This document shows positions 45,154 to 56,603 of a DNA stretch of 64,000 bases, in pieces. The stretch spans positions 62,001-126,000 of the forward strand of contig JACEFZ010022421.1 of the NCBI GenBank assembly GCA_014155875.1. Direction: 5' to 3'. The stretch is from Cepaea nemoralis. Lineage: Eukaryota > Mollusca > Gastropoda > Stylommatophora > Helicidae. Each line of letters starts with the position of its first letter. The first letter of the stretch is position 1. The translations under genes and the position numbers were made by a program. The notes under the pieces were generated by a model, which searched no databases, was not told the origin of the DNA, and worked only from the letters and a program-made list of their open reading frames with translations.

Positions 45154-46010
45154 GAATCCACAGCGTCCACGGCAGTTGCCCGCACACTCTCTAGATACCT
45201 CCTTGGCACCTCAGCAGCGGCAAAGTCCTGTTTCGTTTTTACAAGCTCCGAAAAGAAATAGATGTTTTCCTCACTGAAAAAGATAGAGCTGCCAAGGCTG
45301 CCAGATCCTACCTGGCTGTAAAATTTGTCATTTTTGGTCGACATCACATCCCACATTAATGAACTGAATTTGAACTTTCAGGGAAAGGATATCCTCGACT
45401 GGGATATCTACAGAATCATCAAAGGATTTCGGAGAAAGCTGTCATTGTTTGAAGCAGAACTGGAAGGAGAAAACTGTTCTCATTTTCACTGATTCAAAGC
45501 GTTTTGCGCTACAATCGCCGAAGATGTTAACTTCAATTTTCAGAAAAAAAAATTATTCGTGACTTTAAAAAGCATTTTTTGGAGAAATTGTCAGATCTTG
45601 ACAGAACTGAGAGTGACATTCTTCTGTTCCAGAATCCGTTTGATTGTAACCCTGATGATGTTCCAGTTGAACTACAGTTGGAGCTCATTTATTTGCAAGC
45701 AAATGATTTGTTGAAAGAGAAGGAAACTTATTGAGTTTTACTGCTGCTTACCTGATGTTGAGTTTCCGAAACTGAAGAAATTTTCCATTGGTATGGCATC
45801 AGTGTTTGGAACAACTTATGTTGTTAGCAAACATTTTCAAAAATGAAGTATGTGAAGTCAACACATCGAACGAGATTGATTGATGGACATTTGAAGGCAA
45901 TTCTCTTGATTGGATGCAGAAATTCCAAACCAGATATTGATGATATCTTGAAAGCCAAATATCAGTTTAACAAATCTCTCTAACCTTTTCTGCTGCTTAG
46001 TTTGTGAGAT
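45154..46010 (+). pseudogene. hAT transposase C-terminal half (GTF2IRD2-like)
   Basis: Across frame shifts, recognisable segments are NELNLNFQGKD near 45360, KLSLFEAELEGENCSHF near 45438, ESDILLFQNPFDC near 45612, PDVEFPKLKKFSIGMASVFG near 45757, an H-R-T-R-L-I-D-G-H-L segment near 45870 and NSKPDIDDILKAKYQF near 45927. The last part is the hAT dimerisation domain. The product would cut and rejoin the element's ends. At least five stops or shifts make it dead. It reads towards the right hAT end. Confidence 0.88.
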
Positions 46011-46199
46011 TCGGATATGTGCACACTAGTTCTGATGTAACTATCTTTTTGCTAACGTCGCCTTCTTTGATAACTTTTGTTTAGTAAATAAATATGTTGG
46101 TTGTCTTTGTTGTTTGTACATTGCACGCCACTCACAAATGATTAACTTAGTTTTTCGTCTTTTCCCCCGAGAGCTTTCGTTCTGGCTGGCAAGTATTGT

Positions 46200-46436
46200 T
46201 AAAGTTAGTTGCATATCCTTTACACGACGTTTGCAGTCAACACCAGCATTTTTTGCTGTTGTTGATGTCTTGGCAAGTTTATGTTCAGTAGTTTTCCATT
46301 GCCTCCTGAACGACGGACACCCATACCATAGCGTCAAAAACCAGCGCAACACGGTCTGCTGCCAAATCGCGCGAAGCTGTGTTTCGAACGCGGGTACACG
46401 GGATTACGAACTGCGTCCGTAAGACCTTCGCAGGTA
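46200..46436 (-). mobile_element. SINE-1 copy inside the hAT element
   Basis: From GTTGCATATCCTTTACACGA to GTGTTTCGAACGCGGGTACA and GGATTACGAACTGCGTCC. Nearly full length. Confidence 0.8.
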
Positions 46437-46517
46437 TTTTACAGAATGAGCATACGTCCCGCGCTCGTCATTTTGTCAGTTATCCGGCCCGCGGTGAAAA
46501 ATGTTTGGTGACCCCTG

Positions 46518-46525
46518 CTCTATAA
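46518..46525. other. Right 8-bp target duplication of the giant hAT element
   Basis: CTCTATAA follows the right terminal inverted repeat directly, identical to 27361-27368. Confidence 0.9.
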
Positions 46526-47180
46526 AGTTCACTTTCCTGTACCGCCCCCTTTCTTTGACAGCTTCACGAGATGCACTTCTCTATAGCCTGCTAGTTTGTA
46601 GAAGGTAACCAGTCACCTCATCCCCAGTGAAATAACGACACGGAAAAACCAAGTGACTGGTTGTTACCAAGACATTTAAAATACAATATTGCACACAACA
46701 AGATATGAATTGACGAACCCAAAAGAGTTGGAACGGAGATGTTTGGCAAATTTTGCTGGGATGTTAAGAGACTTAGGAACTTAAGAAACATTTCTCGTTT
46801 TTTTAAAATAGAATGTTGGAGAAAGACTAACCACTCAATCATTGTTGTGGTGTTGGATAGTGAAATGAATCTTCTGTGGACATATGGGATGACGAGAGAA
46901 GATGTTCTGTTTCTAGAAACATATGCAGCTCCGTTCATTGTGAAGGTACACAAAAGTATGCGGATATTGTATACAAATGGTGAAAGTGATATGTATAGAA
47001 TGAGCATTGCACAGTGTATCAGAAGACATTTTTGGGAACTTTCCTAACATGAAGAAAAATAACAAAAATGAATAATAAAGATAGAAAGAAAAGAAAATCA
47101 AGTTCCGAAGCAAGAACTTGCCGTGTGTCAATGAAATGCTAGGACAGTCACATTTTGTAGTCCTGAATGCATGGAGGAGT
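46526..47180. other. Unassigned sequence with a short open frame
   Basis: A 102-codon frame at 46739-47047 (plus), with segments like LWTYGMTREDVLFLETY, has no recognisable family. In-frame stops lie just upstream in a neighbouring frame that also looks coding (PKELERRCLANFAGMLRDL near 46710), which suggests a decayed element gene. Not assigned. Confidence 0.4.
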
Positions 47181-47189
47181 TGGTGGCCA

Positions 47190-47660
47190 GTCTTTCACTC
47201 TCTTAGCGGACGACGAGCGCAAGGCTTCAAACTCTCGTCCGACCTCGTTAATGAAATTATCAGCATAACCTACCGACGATTACAATAACGCACCTCCAGA
47301 TGTGGACAAGCTCGTGTCTAATGTTAAAAAAAATTATTCATTTCATCAAAGCTGCAACACGACTGCAGAAGTTCATCGGAATCGCCGCCTCAGCTACTCC
47401 ACCTCGAGAACCTGTCCTCACACTCGGAACCTGGCTCCAAGAAGCATTTTATTACTGCATCAACTATAGTGAAACTGAAAAAAAAGTTGTCATTCGTTGC
47501 TCCTCAATCCAAGTTTTCAAGTGGCTATTTACAAGCAATAATTTTGTCAGGAGACGTCGATTATATCAAATCTAATTTCAGCATTCCCGCAACAACAATC
47601 AGTCAGCTTGAAACAACGGGTGTGGAACTGTGTCGATGCTATTGTTAGAACTAGTTTATT
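47190..47660 (+). pseudogene. Second hAT transposase relic
   Basis: Fragments in order: DVDKLVSNVKK near 47299, then after a shift KFIGIAASATPPREPVLTLGTWLQEAFYY near 47370-47455, and after another shift YIKSNFSIPATTISQLETTG near 47565. The pattern P-V-L-T-x-x-G-T-W-L-x-A belongs to a hAT subgroup common in insects and other invertebrates and unlike the remnant at 45.2 kb. No ends were found. Confidence 0.72.
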
Positions 47661-47689
47661 GACATATTTCAAGAGTTTTTCAAGAAATC

Positions 47690-48040
47690 TTCAAAAGCCA
47701 TTTGATAGAAAAATGTCGAAAATTCGTTGGACAACCAAAATGAGCAATCTGGACATTATTAGGGAAGCTAAGTTGCAATGACTGATTAGAGAAATTAGAC
47801 GTAGACAGTCACAAATTTTGGACACATTACGAGAAGAAATAAATTGGAGAACTTGGTGATATCTGGCAAGATTGAGGGGAAAGAACAAGGGGGGGGGGCA
47901 GAGAGGTAAATATGGATTTCTTGGCCAGTTGATATGGTCAAGACAAGAACACGGAGCTGATCCACGACTCTGGTGATCGTGTAGATGGCAAAACATGACT
48001 GCCCACACTTATCGGCATGGCACATGCTGATGATGAAATC
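47690..48040 (+). pseudogene. RTE-2 family C-terminal fragment
   Basis: Diverged copy of 37815-38160: RRRQSQI near 47800, then GAGCTGATCCACGACTCTGG and CGGCATGGCACATGCTGATG at the end. A G-run near 47890 disrupts the frame. Confidence 0.75.
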
Positions 48041-48330
48041 GCAAAGACAACTGATCACAAACATCAGAAAGAGGCAGTCATAACAGTTTTTAGCCACATT
48101 ATCAGAAGACAAAAGCTGGAACATGTAACAACTGAAACGATTTAAAGACGATAAAACAAAGACAATTGAAATATTTTGGTCACTAGAAACGTCTTGAAAG
48201 TTTGGAGATAAAAATAATGGAGGGGTATATGTCTGGGAAAAGAGGAAGAGGAAGGTCAAAGAGAAGATGGGTGCAGGATGTGGTGGATGATCTCCAGCGG
48301 GCGGCCAAATTCTGCGAACAAATTGATTGA
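48041..48330 (+). pseudogene. Second LINE C-terminal fragment
   Basis: Directly follows the previous fragment. It reads NIRKRQSYF-like, then MSGKRGRGRSKRRWVQD near 48225 and a final DDLQRAAKFCEQ. Another RTE-like tail. Confidence 0.7.
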
Positions 48331-48349
48331 GTTTTTGTTTCTCAATGTG

Positions 48350-49200
48350 TTATTTTAAGCTTGCGCATTGATTATCTCTCTTCTTGGTATAATATCCACA
48401 AGAACGACACTCTCAATATCCCAATAGAAAGTGATCATGATCTTTCCAGCTGAAGGAGTTGTCTTGAATTTCTGTCTTCGCGGTGATTGCGGATGATGCC
48501 ACTCCATTGACTGTCTTTTTGTCTCAGGTTCAAAATGCTCAGGTTTCGTTACCTGTAACGATCTTAGCCAAAACGTTCTCTCCACCAGCTCCAACAATTC
48601 AGAAGAAATTCAAATTGCTTTCCTTTGCAATGTGTGGTCATATGTGAGACTTCGAAGAACCCATCTTGCGCATCCTTAAAAATTCCATGAGTTATTATAA
48701 CTGTATTTGCACTACTATTGCTGACTGACAGCTGTGCGGCCAATCGTTGAATTGTGATTCACCTATCAGTAAGAATAATGCCCTCAGCACATTTCAACAT
48801 TTCTGCGTTGGTGGCTGTGGCAGGACGTCCACAGCGCGGCCGATCAAACAGCTCAGTATCTCTACTTCCCTATTCTTTGATTCTCTGAATCCAGCAACTG
48901 ATTGTACTCCTGTTGACTGCAAAACTTTCATACACATAACATTGACGCTTATGAATGTTCACAACAATTCCCTTGTCTGCAATGAGAAATTCTATCACAA
49001 CGCAAGTTGCTAACACGCTCGATTTCAACGGTTTAGGGCAGATATATTCTTTTTTGCCGTTTGGGTTTCAGTTTGGTGCACATGGTACATGCTCTATTCG
49101 TGTACAAAAATTTAATGCTTCTATGTTCATTATCAGCTGAGAAAAACGATATGGTGCATTACTTTCTGAACAAAGCTCGTATAAATTACACTATAGTACG
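48350..49200 (-). pseudogene. mariner transposase relic
   Basis: On the minus strand: a helix-turn-helix region with RSTISCWIQRIKE near 48915, CGRPATATNAEMLK near 48830, CARWVLRSLT near 48660, then HFEPETKRQSMEWHHPQSPR near 48530 and KIMITFYWDIESVVLVD near 48440. This is the Tc1/mariner family: N-terminal DNA-binding region, then the catalytic domain. It breaks off before the last catalytic Asp. The 5' flank near 49170 (TTCAGAAAGTAATGC) resembles mariner ends. Stops and at least two frame changes are present. Confidence 0.87.
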
Positions 49201-49584
49201 AGGCCAAGTTTATTTTTAAAGTTCCGCATTGTTATTTGCTTATAAAGTGGTCAGATTTTAAAATAAACAAAGCTTGATGATATTTTGCTGTTTGAAATGT
49301 TAAGGTCATATTATGAAATTTGTAGGTCCTAGTTTATAATATTAAGGTCTTAAATCGGCTAAAACCCATCTGATCTACTCATGACCAATAGTGATGTTAA
49401 TGATTACACCGTGTTCTCACGCAGGTCATGAACTCTTGTGTAATCAAGGACGCTAAAAGCTGTGCCTGAAACGTGCCATCGATGAGGACAATGTCGTATA
49501 GTCACTTGTGACGTCATGGGGATCTGTCTACTTGTGTTGATCACTGCAGCCATGGTGGTCTTTACTCATATCCAAGGTAATAAT
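49201..49584. other. Intergenic sequence, no gene recognised
   Basis: No coding or repeat assignment. Confidence 0.5.
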
Positions 49585-49628
49585 ATTGTGTGTGTGTGTG
49601 TGTTTGTGTGTATGTGCATGAGGGAGAG

Positions 49629-49660
<32 letters not shown>

Positions 49661-49675
49661 TGACATAGAGAGAGT

Positions 49676-49732
<57 letters not shown>

Positions 49733-49858
49733 AAGAGAGAGGTGAGAGAAAACGGCGTGAGTGCAAGAGAAAAAAAAGAGAGTTCTCTCTAAGTCTAAGA
49801 TGAGCATACTGGGATGGAAAAAATGGCATTAATTATAATGTGAAGAACACGCAGTAGA

Positions 49859-49895
<37 letters not shown>

Positions 49896-49896
49896 C
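49585..49896. repeat. GT, GA and GAT microsatellites
   Basis: GT repeats at 49587-49610, GA-rich repeats from 49620 to about 49745, and a GAT array at 49864-49896. Confidence 0.95.
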
Positions 49897-50071
49897 ACAG
49901 ATTGTTGTCGATATCGCCTTGAATTGTAGCAGTCTACTGACAGAGGGGTAGCATCCCCAACTACTGTTTTGAATGTCCGGTAGTTAATTTCCGCTTGTGT
50001 AACTCACTGTACTCATTTCTTTAGTTCTCAGATTACAACAGTTTTCATGCCTCTCACCCAAAAACCACTTC

Positions 50072-50659
50072 CCCTACACCAGAGGTTCCCAAACCACGGC
50101 TCGCTGGCCACTTGTGGCCCGCCAGCTGTTCGTAAGTGGCACGCGAGGCCTCGTATTTAATATAATATATTTTAATAATTTCAAAAAAAAAAAAAAAAAA
50201 TGCACTCTGAGCGCCCCATCAGCGCATGATAATTTACTCTGCTCGTGGTTGTTATGTTAAGATATTATCGAATGCGCCTGTTCAGTTCGCAACCTTCAGC
50301 TGATCATATGATTTCATTCTAGCGACTATTGTCAATCGAACTATTTGAACACTTGCGTTCATTCGCCCAGAAATACATTTGTCGTTTTGGTTCGGCTTAC
50401 AGATGCGAGCAGTCATTTTCCTCAATGGCTGTTATATAAATAAAAACAAAAACAAGCAACGTTCCAGACCTAGTAACCTAGCTGCGCTTATGACTTTGGG
50501 CACGACATATTTGTGCCCAGACATTGATAAACTGGCATCTTAACTTAAGTAACGGGTTATGAAGAACAGTTACAATTGTAAATTAATTACATTAAAATCG
50601 ATTTTCGAAACTGATTAAAAAATTTTTTGTTAAATGAACTTTTGATTTTAAATCCTCCC

Positions 50660-50691
<32 letters not shown>

Positions 50692-50877
50692 AAAGACCGC
50701 AGTATAGTACTGACACTGATTGCCTTTAAAGTTTTAGAATTTTGTTAATGAAAGTTAAGGAAGGTAAGAATGATATTGTACGACTTTTATAATTTTATAA
50801 CATTGTGGCCCGCTTAGCTACCGAAAATAGTATATATGGCCCTCTGCTTGAAAAGCTTGGGAACCTCTGCCCTACAC
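50072..50877. mobile_element. hAT element, 790 bp, with perfect 8-bp target duplication
   Basis: The element spans 50080-50869. It begins CAGAGGTTCCCAAACCACGG and ends CTTGGGAACCTCTG, and is flanked by CCCTACAC at 50072-50079 and 50870-50877. The interior is non-coding, with an A-run near 50190 and a C-run near 50660. It is non-autonomous, and its termini resemble but are not identical to those of the 19-kb element. Confidence 0.94.
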
Positions 50878-51825
50878 ATGCACAATCGACAATACAGTAA
50901 GATTCTCTTTTTCACTGTACACTACATGCCACACAAGAAAGAATAGCAAAGAAAGACTTTATATTCATACAATTGTATGAGCTTGTGTGTTTTTCTTTCT
51001 TAATATTTTTGGAATGCAATTGTTACCAATTATAGTAATGAATCATAGATAGTTGCGCATTGTACTGTTTTGTTGTTGTTGCTAAATTAAATTGTGTGCC
51101 TTATTGTAACATTTCCCTCGAACTTATTGTTTATTCATATATATATAAAGGGGCATAGTCTGAACTGAGATAGTGTTCAAATAATTTGCGATTGTATGTC
51201 TAGGTATTGGTGTCTTTAATTTAGTGTTGAAGATTGTTCTACAGTTAAGCAGCAGAGTACGCTAAGCTTGTTTTGTGTAAGTCTAGGGCAATGTACTATG
51301 TTTAGTCGTATGCTTTGTCTTGTATTATATCTAAACAATGGTTAAATGTAACTTGGAACACTTCGATTTTAGTATTTTGTTAATTAGAGACAACGGTAAG
51401 GACAGCACCGCTTGCACAACATCAATGCCCCCGAAATAACCAATGAATGAATCACCAGAACACGAGAAGTATATTATGAGTTCTACTAGATCGCGATCAA
51501 AAGAAACAAATGTTTATGTGCACAGAATGTATTTCGTATGCGATGTCCTTGAAAATATCAGAAGTGTGTAGTGTCGGCTGACGGATATGATAGACGCTGT
51601 ATGTTGACCTTAAATTAAGCAGTTGTCCCATGAGAGATAAAACTTAATTAACCCACACAACAGTAAGCTTGGTCAGAACGTAATAACCAACTCAATGGCA
51701 CATGTTGTCAGATAACGAAAGATTTTACTCTGGTAGGCATATAGAACACGATATATGTTCCTGATAACGGAAACCTTACTGTTTTACTTACCAATCGTAA
51801 CAAGTTACATTTCAGAAGTATATCA
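50878..51825. other. Intergenic sequence, no gene recognised
   Basis: AT-rich, with no open frame of more than about 60 codons and no recognised repeat. Confidence 0.5.
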
Positions 51826-51828
51826 TCC

Positions 51829-51864
51829 ATCCATCCATCCGTCTGTCTTTCCAACTATCTGCTA

Positions 51865-51898
<34 letters not shown>

Positions 51899-52021
51899 AG
51901 ATAGTTAGATAGATAGAAAGACATATCGATATAGATACAGACAGACAGACAGGCAGACAGGCAGACAGGCAGGCAGGCAGGCAGAGAGCCAGACAGGCAT
52001 GCAGACAGACATATAGATAGA

Positions 52022-52103
<82 letters not shown>

Positions 52104-52141
52104 CCATGCGATGTAACATGCCTGCACACACACACTCACAC

Positions 52142-52228
<87 letters not shown>
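51829..52228. repeat. Compound CTGT/GACA/GATA/TA/GT microsatellite
   Basis: CATC and CTGT repeats, then GACA/GGCA and GATA arrays to about 52102, a TA array at 52146-52200 and a GT array to 52228. Confidence 0.97.
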
Positions 52229-52231
<3 letters not shown>

Positions 52232-52589
52232 TGTTGAAAGCAGCGTATAGTAAACACAGACAGACAGTCATACGGACACACACAAACTTTGCCAGACTGC
52301 CTTGACCAAGGCCTACACGAGACTGGCGGGTCGAGCTTGGAGCGGACATCCACGGCAGTAGGCCCGCCAGTGGAACACATCTGACAGCCGACTTCACACG
52401 CAGACCGGACACACGTGTAGCAGGGGAAGTGTGAGTCATGTAATGGGAAGTCTTGCGCCTGAAATATATCAAGTTAGCATCGTGATAGTAGAGCATGCGA
52501 TCTGGGGCTTGTTAATAAGCACAAACAGAATTGCCGAATCATGGATAACAATAATAGGTGTGAACAGAATAACATGGCGTGTTTCATGT
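52229..52589. other. Intergenic sequence, no gene recognised
   Basis: No assignment. Confidence 0.5.
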
Positions 52590-52760
52590 TAGTTAGTTGC
52601 ATGTCCTTTACAGGACGTCGCATCAACCCCCAACATTTATCGACTGTTTGTTAATTTTGTAGGAACATTTACGTTCAATTGTTTGCCATTGATTTGTGAA
52701 CGGCCAGCGCGTATACTATTATGAACATTAACTCAACGCGACCTACTTGTGATTTATGAT
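52590..52760 (-). mobile_element. SINE-1 copy, truncated
   Basis: GTTGCATGTCCTTTACAGGA to TTTGCCATTGATTTGTGAAC and ACTCAACGCGACC match the SINE-1 body. The tRNA-like head is missing. Confidence 0.75.
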
Positions 52761-53851
52761 GGGTGCTAGTAATATGTTATTGTAAATTAGAAAGAAACAC
52801 ACCAGTGAATAGAAGTTGCATCGGCAATACATTAGATTACGATTTCACATAGAGAGTGAATGATTAGCTGACTAAACAACATATCTCCTAATACCTTAGG
52901 TGGGATTTAAATGTGGTCCCAACATGGAGGGAGGTATGGCTGGATACTTACGACGTGTTTACAATCAGTGTGTTTCTGAAGCGATGAGCATACATACCCT
53001 AGGACATTTGCTGAGCCAGACTAAAGAATGTTATGAAGTAGGTTATGAACACCAAGAAGCAAGAGTGAGAAGCAGCCATCGCCGAGCAGAACTGAGCGTA
53101 TCAAGCAACACAAATATCAAGTATGGAGATGGAAGCTGTCACTGCAACGCTGTTGTATACCTGCTCCTAACATAACAGATTATTGTCTTGGATTCTCAGT
53201 CCACGCCTCAGAGAGTATGGAATGAATGGTTATGGCTCGAGTGGCTGCCACTTGTAGACTCCAAATCTTAGAGAACTGGTGAGAATCTATTGCCTAGGAC
53301 GAGGGAGCTGACATTTTTATTTCAAGGCCACCTATCTTTGGGACCCAGAAGATAAGTAAAAAAAAAATATTGCTTTGACACAATGATAACAATCAACGTC
53401 CACACATCGCTTCTTCTGGAAAGGGGGTGGGAGTGTCTCGAACATGTATGGGCTGTTTCAAGTGCAGGGACGTCGATTATTTGCAATAAAGGGAAATAGC
53501 GACTCCATATTACTGACTTTGAGGAATAAACTCTGCAATACTGACGTTGAGGACTAAACTCTACAATACTGACTTTGAGGAATTTAAGAACAGACTCTAC
53601 AATTGCATCGGTAATCAAGAGCAACCACATAGGCTCTGGGTTAAACCCAGACTCGTAGAGTGGTTATCCTCAATATCTCTAGGAAAGAAAGTAGAAAGTC
53701 GAGGAAGGGAGATAGATACCCCATCTCAGAATGCAAAGATACAATATATGTTAAAGCCTCTCATTTTACACTCCTATAACACATTATACACTAGAATTAC
53801 CTTTGTATTTCATATGCCTGTCCCTTGCTGATATGACAAATTATGACATGC
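52761..53851. other. Intergenic sequence with a 91-codon open frame
   Basis: The frame at 52900-53175 (plus) has no recognised domain. A short ACTGACTTTGAGGAATAAACTC-type duplication occurs near 53510-53585. No gene call is supported. Confidence 0.45.
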
Positions 53852-54253
53852 AGCTAAATCAGTGGTTTCTCAACAGGTGGGGAATCCCCCCCCCCATGGG
53901 GGAATTTTAGGGTTTCCAAGGGGGGGGGGGGGGGGGATTAAGATTATTTCAAGATCGCATTAATATAAGAAACAGTTACTTGATATTGTTTTTCCCTCTA
54001 AATTTTACTGTTCTGTACTTCTCGCCCTAAAAAAATTCGTTTTATAACGTAAGTAGACCCACAAATCACGTTTTATGGAGATTTAGATTTGTTCTAGTAA
54101 GCGTTATTAAATTTAGCTTTCAGTTTTATGTATACTGTGTAAGGGTGGGGGGGGGGGGGGCATTTATAGGGAGGAAATTTGAAAGGGGGTGGGGGAATGA
54201 CGTTCTGAACATATGGTAAAGGGAGGCATAGGTTGAGAACCATTGAGCTAAAT
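53852..54253. mobile_element. hAT MITE, 386 bp, with perfect target duplication
   Basis: The element spans 53860-54245. It is flanked by AGCTAAAT on both sides (53852-53859, 54246-54253). Termini are CAGTGGTTTCTCAAC and GGTTGAGAACCATTG. The interior matches the MITE at 13588-13993, with shifted C and G run lengths. Confidence 0.95.
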
Positions 54254-54309
54254 TGTTGAAGAATTTTCAGTTGTAAAAAGGTTTTAAAGTCCTTCTTATT
54301 TTTCTACAC

Positions 54310-54545
<236 letters not shown>

Positions 54546-54689
54546 CACCTTTCATTATTTACTTATTTATCTTGTCCCCCTTTTCTTTACTATCTAATTA
54601 TAATAGGTGGTGTGCGCTAATCCAGCCGCATGCTTAATTAACTCTGGGTGTTTTACTTTGTAGTTATGAAAAACGAGTGCCGTTCTCTC

Positions 54690-54924
54690 TCTCACTCCCT
54701 CCCTCACTCCCCCCTCTCTCTCTCTCTCTCTCTCGCTCTCTCTCACTCTCATCCTCTAAATATCTCTTTCTTGTTCTCTCCGTGTGTGATATCTGTCCAT
54801 TTTTCTCTGTATCTGTTATCTTCCCTTTTCTCTGTATCTCTGTGTATGACAACCTATTGCTGCATAGAGTAGCTAGTGTACTACGTTGTGTGCGCGCGCT
54901 CTGCCTCCCTCCCCTCTCTCTCTC

Positions 54925-54983
<59 letters not shown>

Positions 54984-55015
54984 TTGTCTCTCTCTCTTCT
55001 TCCTCTCTCTCTGGC
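54690..55015. repeat. CT dinucleotide-rich region
   Basis: CT arrays at 54712-54750 and 54915-55010, separated by a unique pyrimidine-rich stretch. The flanking copies share TCTCTGTATCT motifs. Confidence 0.93.
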
Positions 55016-55144
55016 GTTCTCTGTGTATGTATGTCAACCATTATTGCTCTTTATCTAATTATTTTCAAGATTCTCATTTGTCTGTCTACCTATCGCTTGT
55101 TTGAGTCGCCAGTTAACTATATTGTATATCATGTCACCTATGTC

Positions 55145-55597
55145 CACATAAATACTCTAAACGAAGTGAATAAGGAACATAACATGAAAGTTAGCATAGT
55201 AAAGCAGAGGTAGTAATGACTATAACCAATGAAGAAAGAAAAAAAAAAGATTCATCTAAAATAACGCCCCCTGAAACAAGTAAAGAACTTCAAGTGTTTA
55301 GGAATTATAATATCATCAAATAGTAAATCAGAAGACGAGATCTAAAATAAATATAATAAGGCAAACCAAATTATTGCCAAATGTCACCAATACTAAAGAA
55401 CGAACAAGTATCAGGGGATACTAAAAAGGCACTCTACAACACAATCTACCAATGCCAAAACTGGACAATGATAGAAATAGAGAAAAGAAAAATTACAACA
55501 ATGGAAATAAGATTCCCGAGAATACTCAATGTATCAAGAAGAGAAAAATTAAGAAATTAAGAAATCAGGACTAACGTGGGGGTTAAAGCAGCTGTAT
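55145..55597 (+). pseudogene. Degenerate RTE-1 family copy
   Basis: Aligns by eye to 31890-32350 of RTE-1: AACATGAAAGTTAGCATAGT, CAAGTAAAGAACTTCAAGTG, ATAATATCATCAAATAGTAA and ACTAACGTGGGGGTTAAAGC. It is shorter by small deletions and full of stops. It ends exactly at a TA array that leads into the 42-bp satellite. Confidence 0.85.
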
Positions 55598-56603
55598 ATA
55601 TATATATATATATCTATATATCATGCACTGTATATTAATAGAAATGTATATCTGTCCTCTCATAACGCCCTGTATATTAATAGACATGTATATATCTCCT
55701 ATCATCACGCTCGTTGTGTTAATAGATATGTATATGCTTCCTACCATCACGCCCTGTATGTTAATAGATATGTATATTTGTGCTGTCATCCAGCCGTGTA
55801 TATTAATAGATATGTATATGTGTACTCTCATCACGCCCTGTATATTAATAAATATGTATATTTGTCCTCTCATCACGCCCTGTATATTAATAGATATGAT
55901 ATATCTGTCCTCTAATGACGCCGTGTATGTTAATAGATATGTATATCTGTCCTCTCATCACGCCCTGTATGTTAATAGTTATGTATATCTGTCCTCTCAT
56001 CACGCCCTGTATGTTAATAGATATGTATATCTGTCCTATCATCACGCCCTGTATGTTAATAGATATGTATATCTGTCCTATCATCACGCCCTGTATGTTA
56101 ATAGATATGTATATCTGTCCTATCATCACGCCCTGTATGTTAATAGATATGTATATCTGTACTCTCATCACGCCCTGTATGTTAATAGATATGTATATCT
56201 ATGCTCTCATCACGCACTGTATGTTAATATATATGTATATCTGTCCTCTCATCACACCGTGTATGTTAATAGATATGTATATCTGTCCTCTCATCACGCC
56301 CTGTATGTTAATAGATATGTATATCTGTCCTCTCATCACGCCCTGTATGTTAATATATATGTATATCTGTCCTCTCATCACGCCCTGTATGTTAATAGAT
56401 ATGTATATATGTCCTATCATCACGCCCTGTATGTTAATAGATATGTATATCTGTCCTCTCATCACGCCCTGTATGTTAATAGATATGTATATCTGTCCTC
56501 TCATCACGCCCTGTATGTTAATAGATATGTATATCTGTCCTATCATCACGCCCTGTATGTTAATAGATATGTATATCTGTACTCTCATCACGCCCTGTAT
56601 GTT
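55598..56603. repeat. 42-bp satellite, block 1
   Basis: The unit is TCACGCCCTGTATGTTAATA followed by GATATGTATATCTGTCCTCT and CA, about 23 copies. The first six are diverged, the rest nearly identical. Its period is a multiple of three and the unit lacks stops in several frames, which creates a 328-codon artefact. The right edge meets the LINE C tail. Confidence 0.97.

Larger units (their letters stand above)
27369..46517. mobile_element. hAT DNA transposon expanded to 19.1 kb by nested insertions
   Basis: The left end is CAGGGGTCACCAAAC and the right end is its exact complement GTTTGGTGACCCCTG. A subterminal GGCCGGATA is shared by both ends. The flanks are the identical octamer CTCTATAA, the expected duplication of hAT integrases. 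The interior holds a hAT transposase remnant at 45235-46010 in plus orientation. Removing the recognisable insertions leaves roughly 2.5 kb, a normal hAT length. Insertions, left to right: LINE B (with RTE-1 inside), RTE-2 (with SINE-2 and a MITE block inside), an LTR retrotransposon, and SINE-1. The transposase N-terminus was not found. Confidence 0.88.

Noticed and set aside
46739..47047. 102-codon frame as a host gene
   Set aside because: No family recognised; upstream coding-like sequence is broken by stops and it is surrounded by transposon relics. Left unassigned.
52900..53175. 91-codon frame as a host gene
   Set aside because: No motif, no neighbouring exon, and length within chance expectation for the region.
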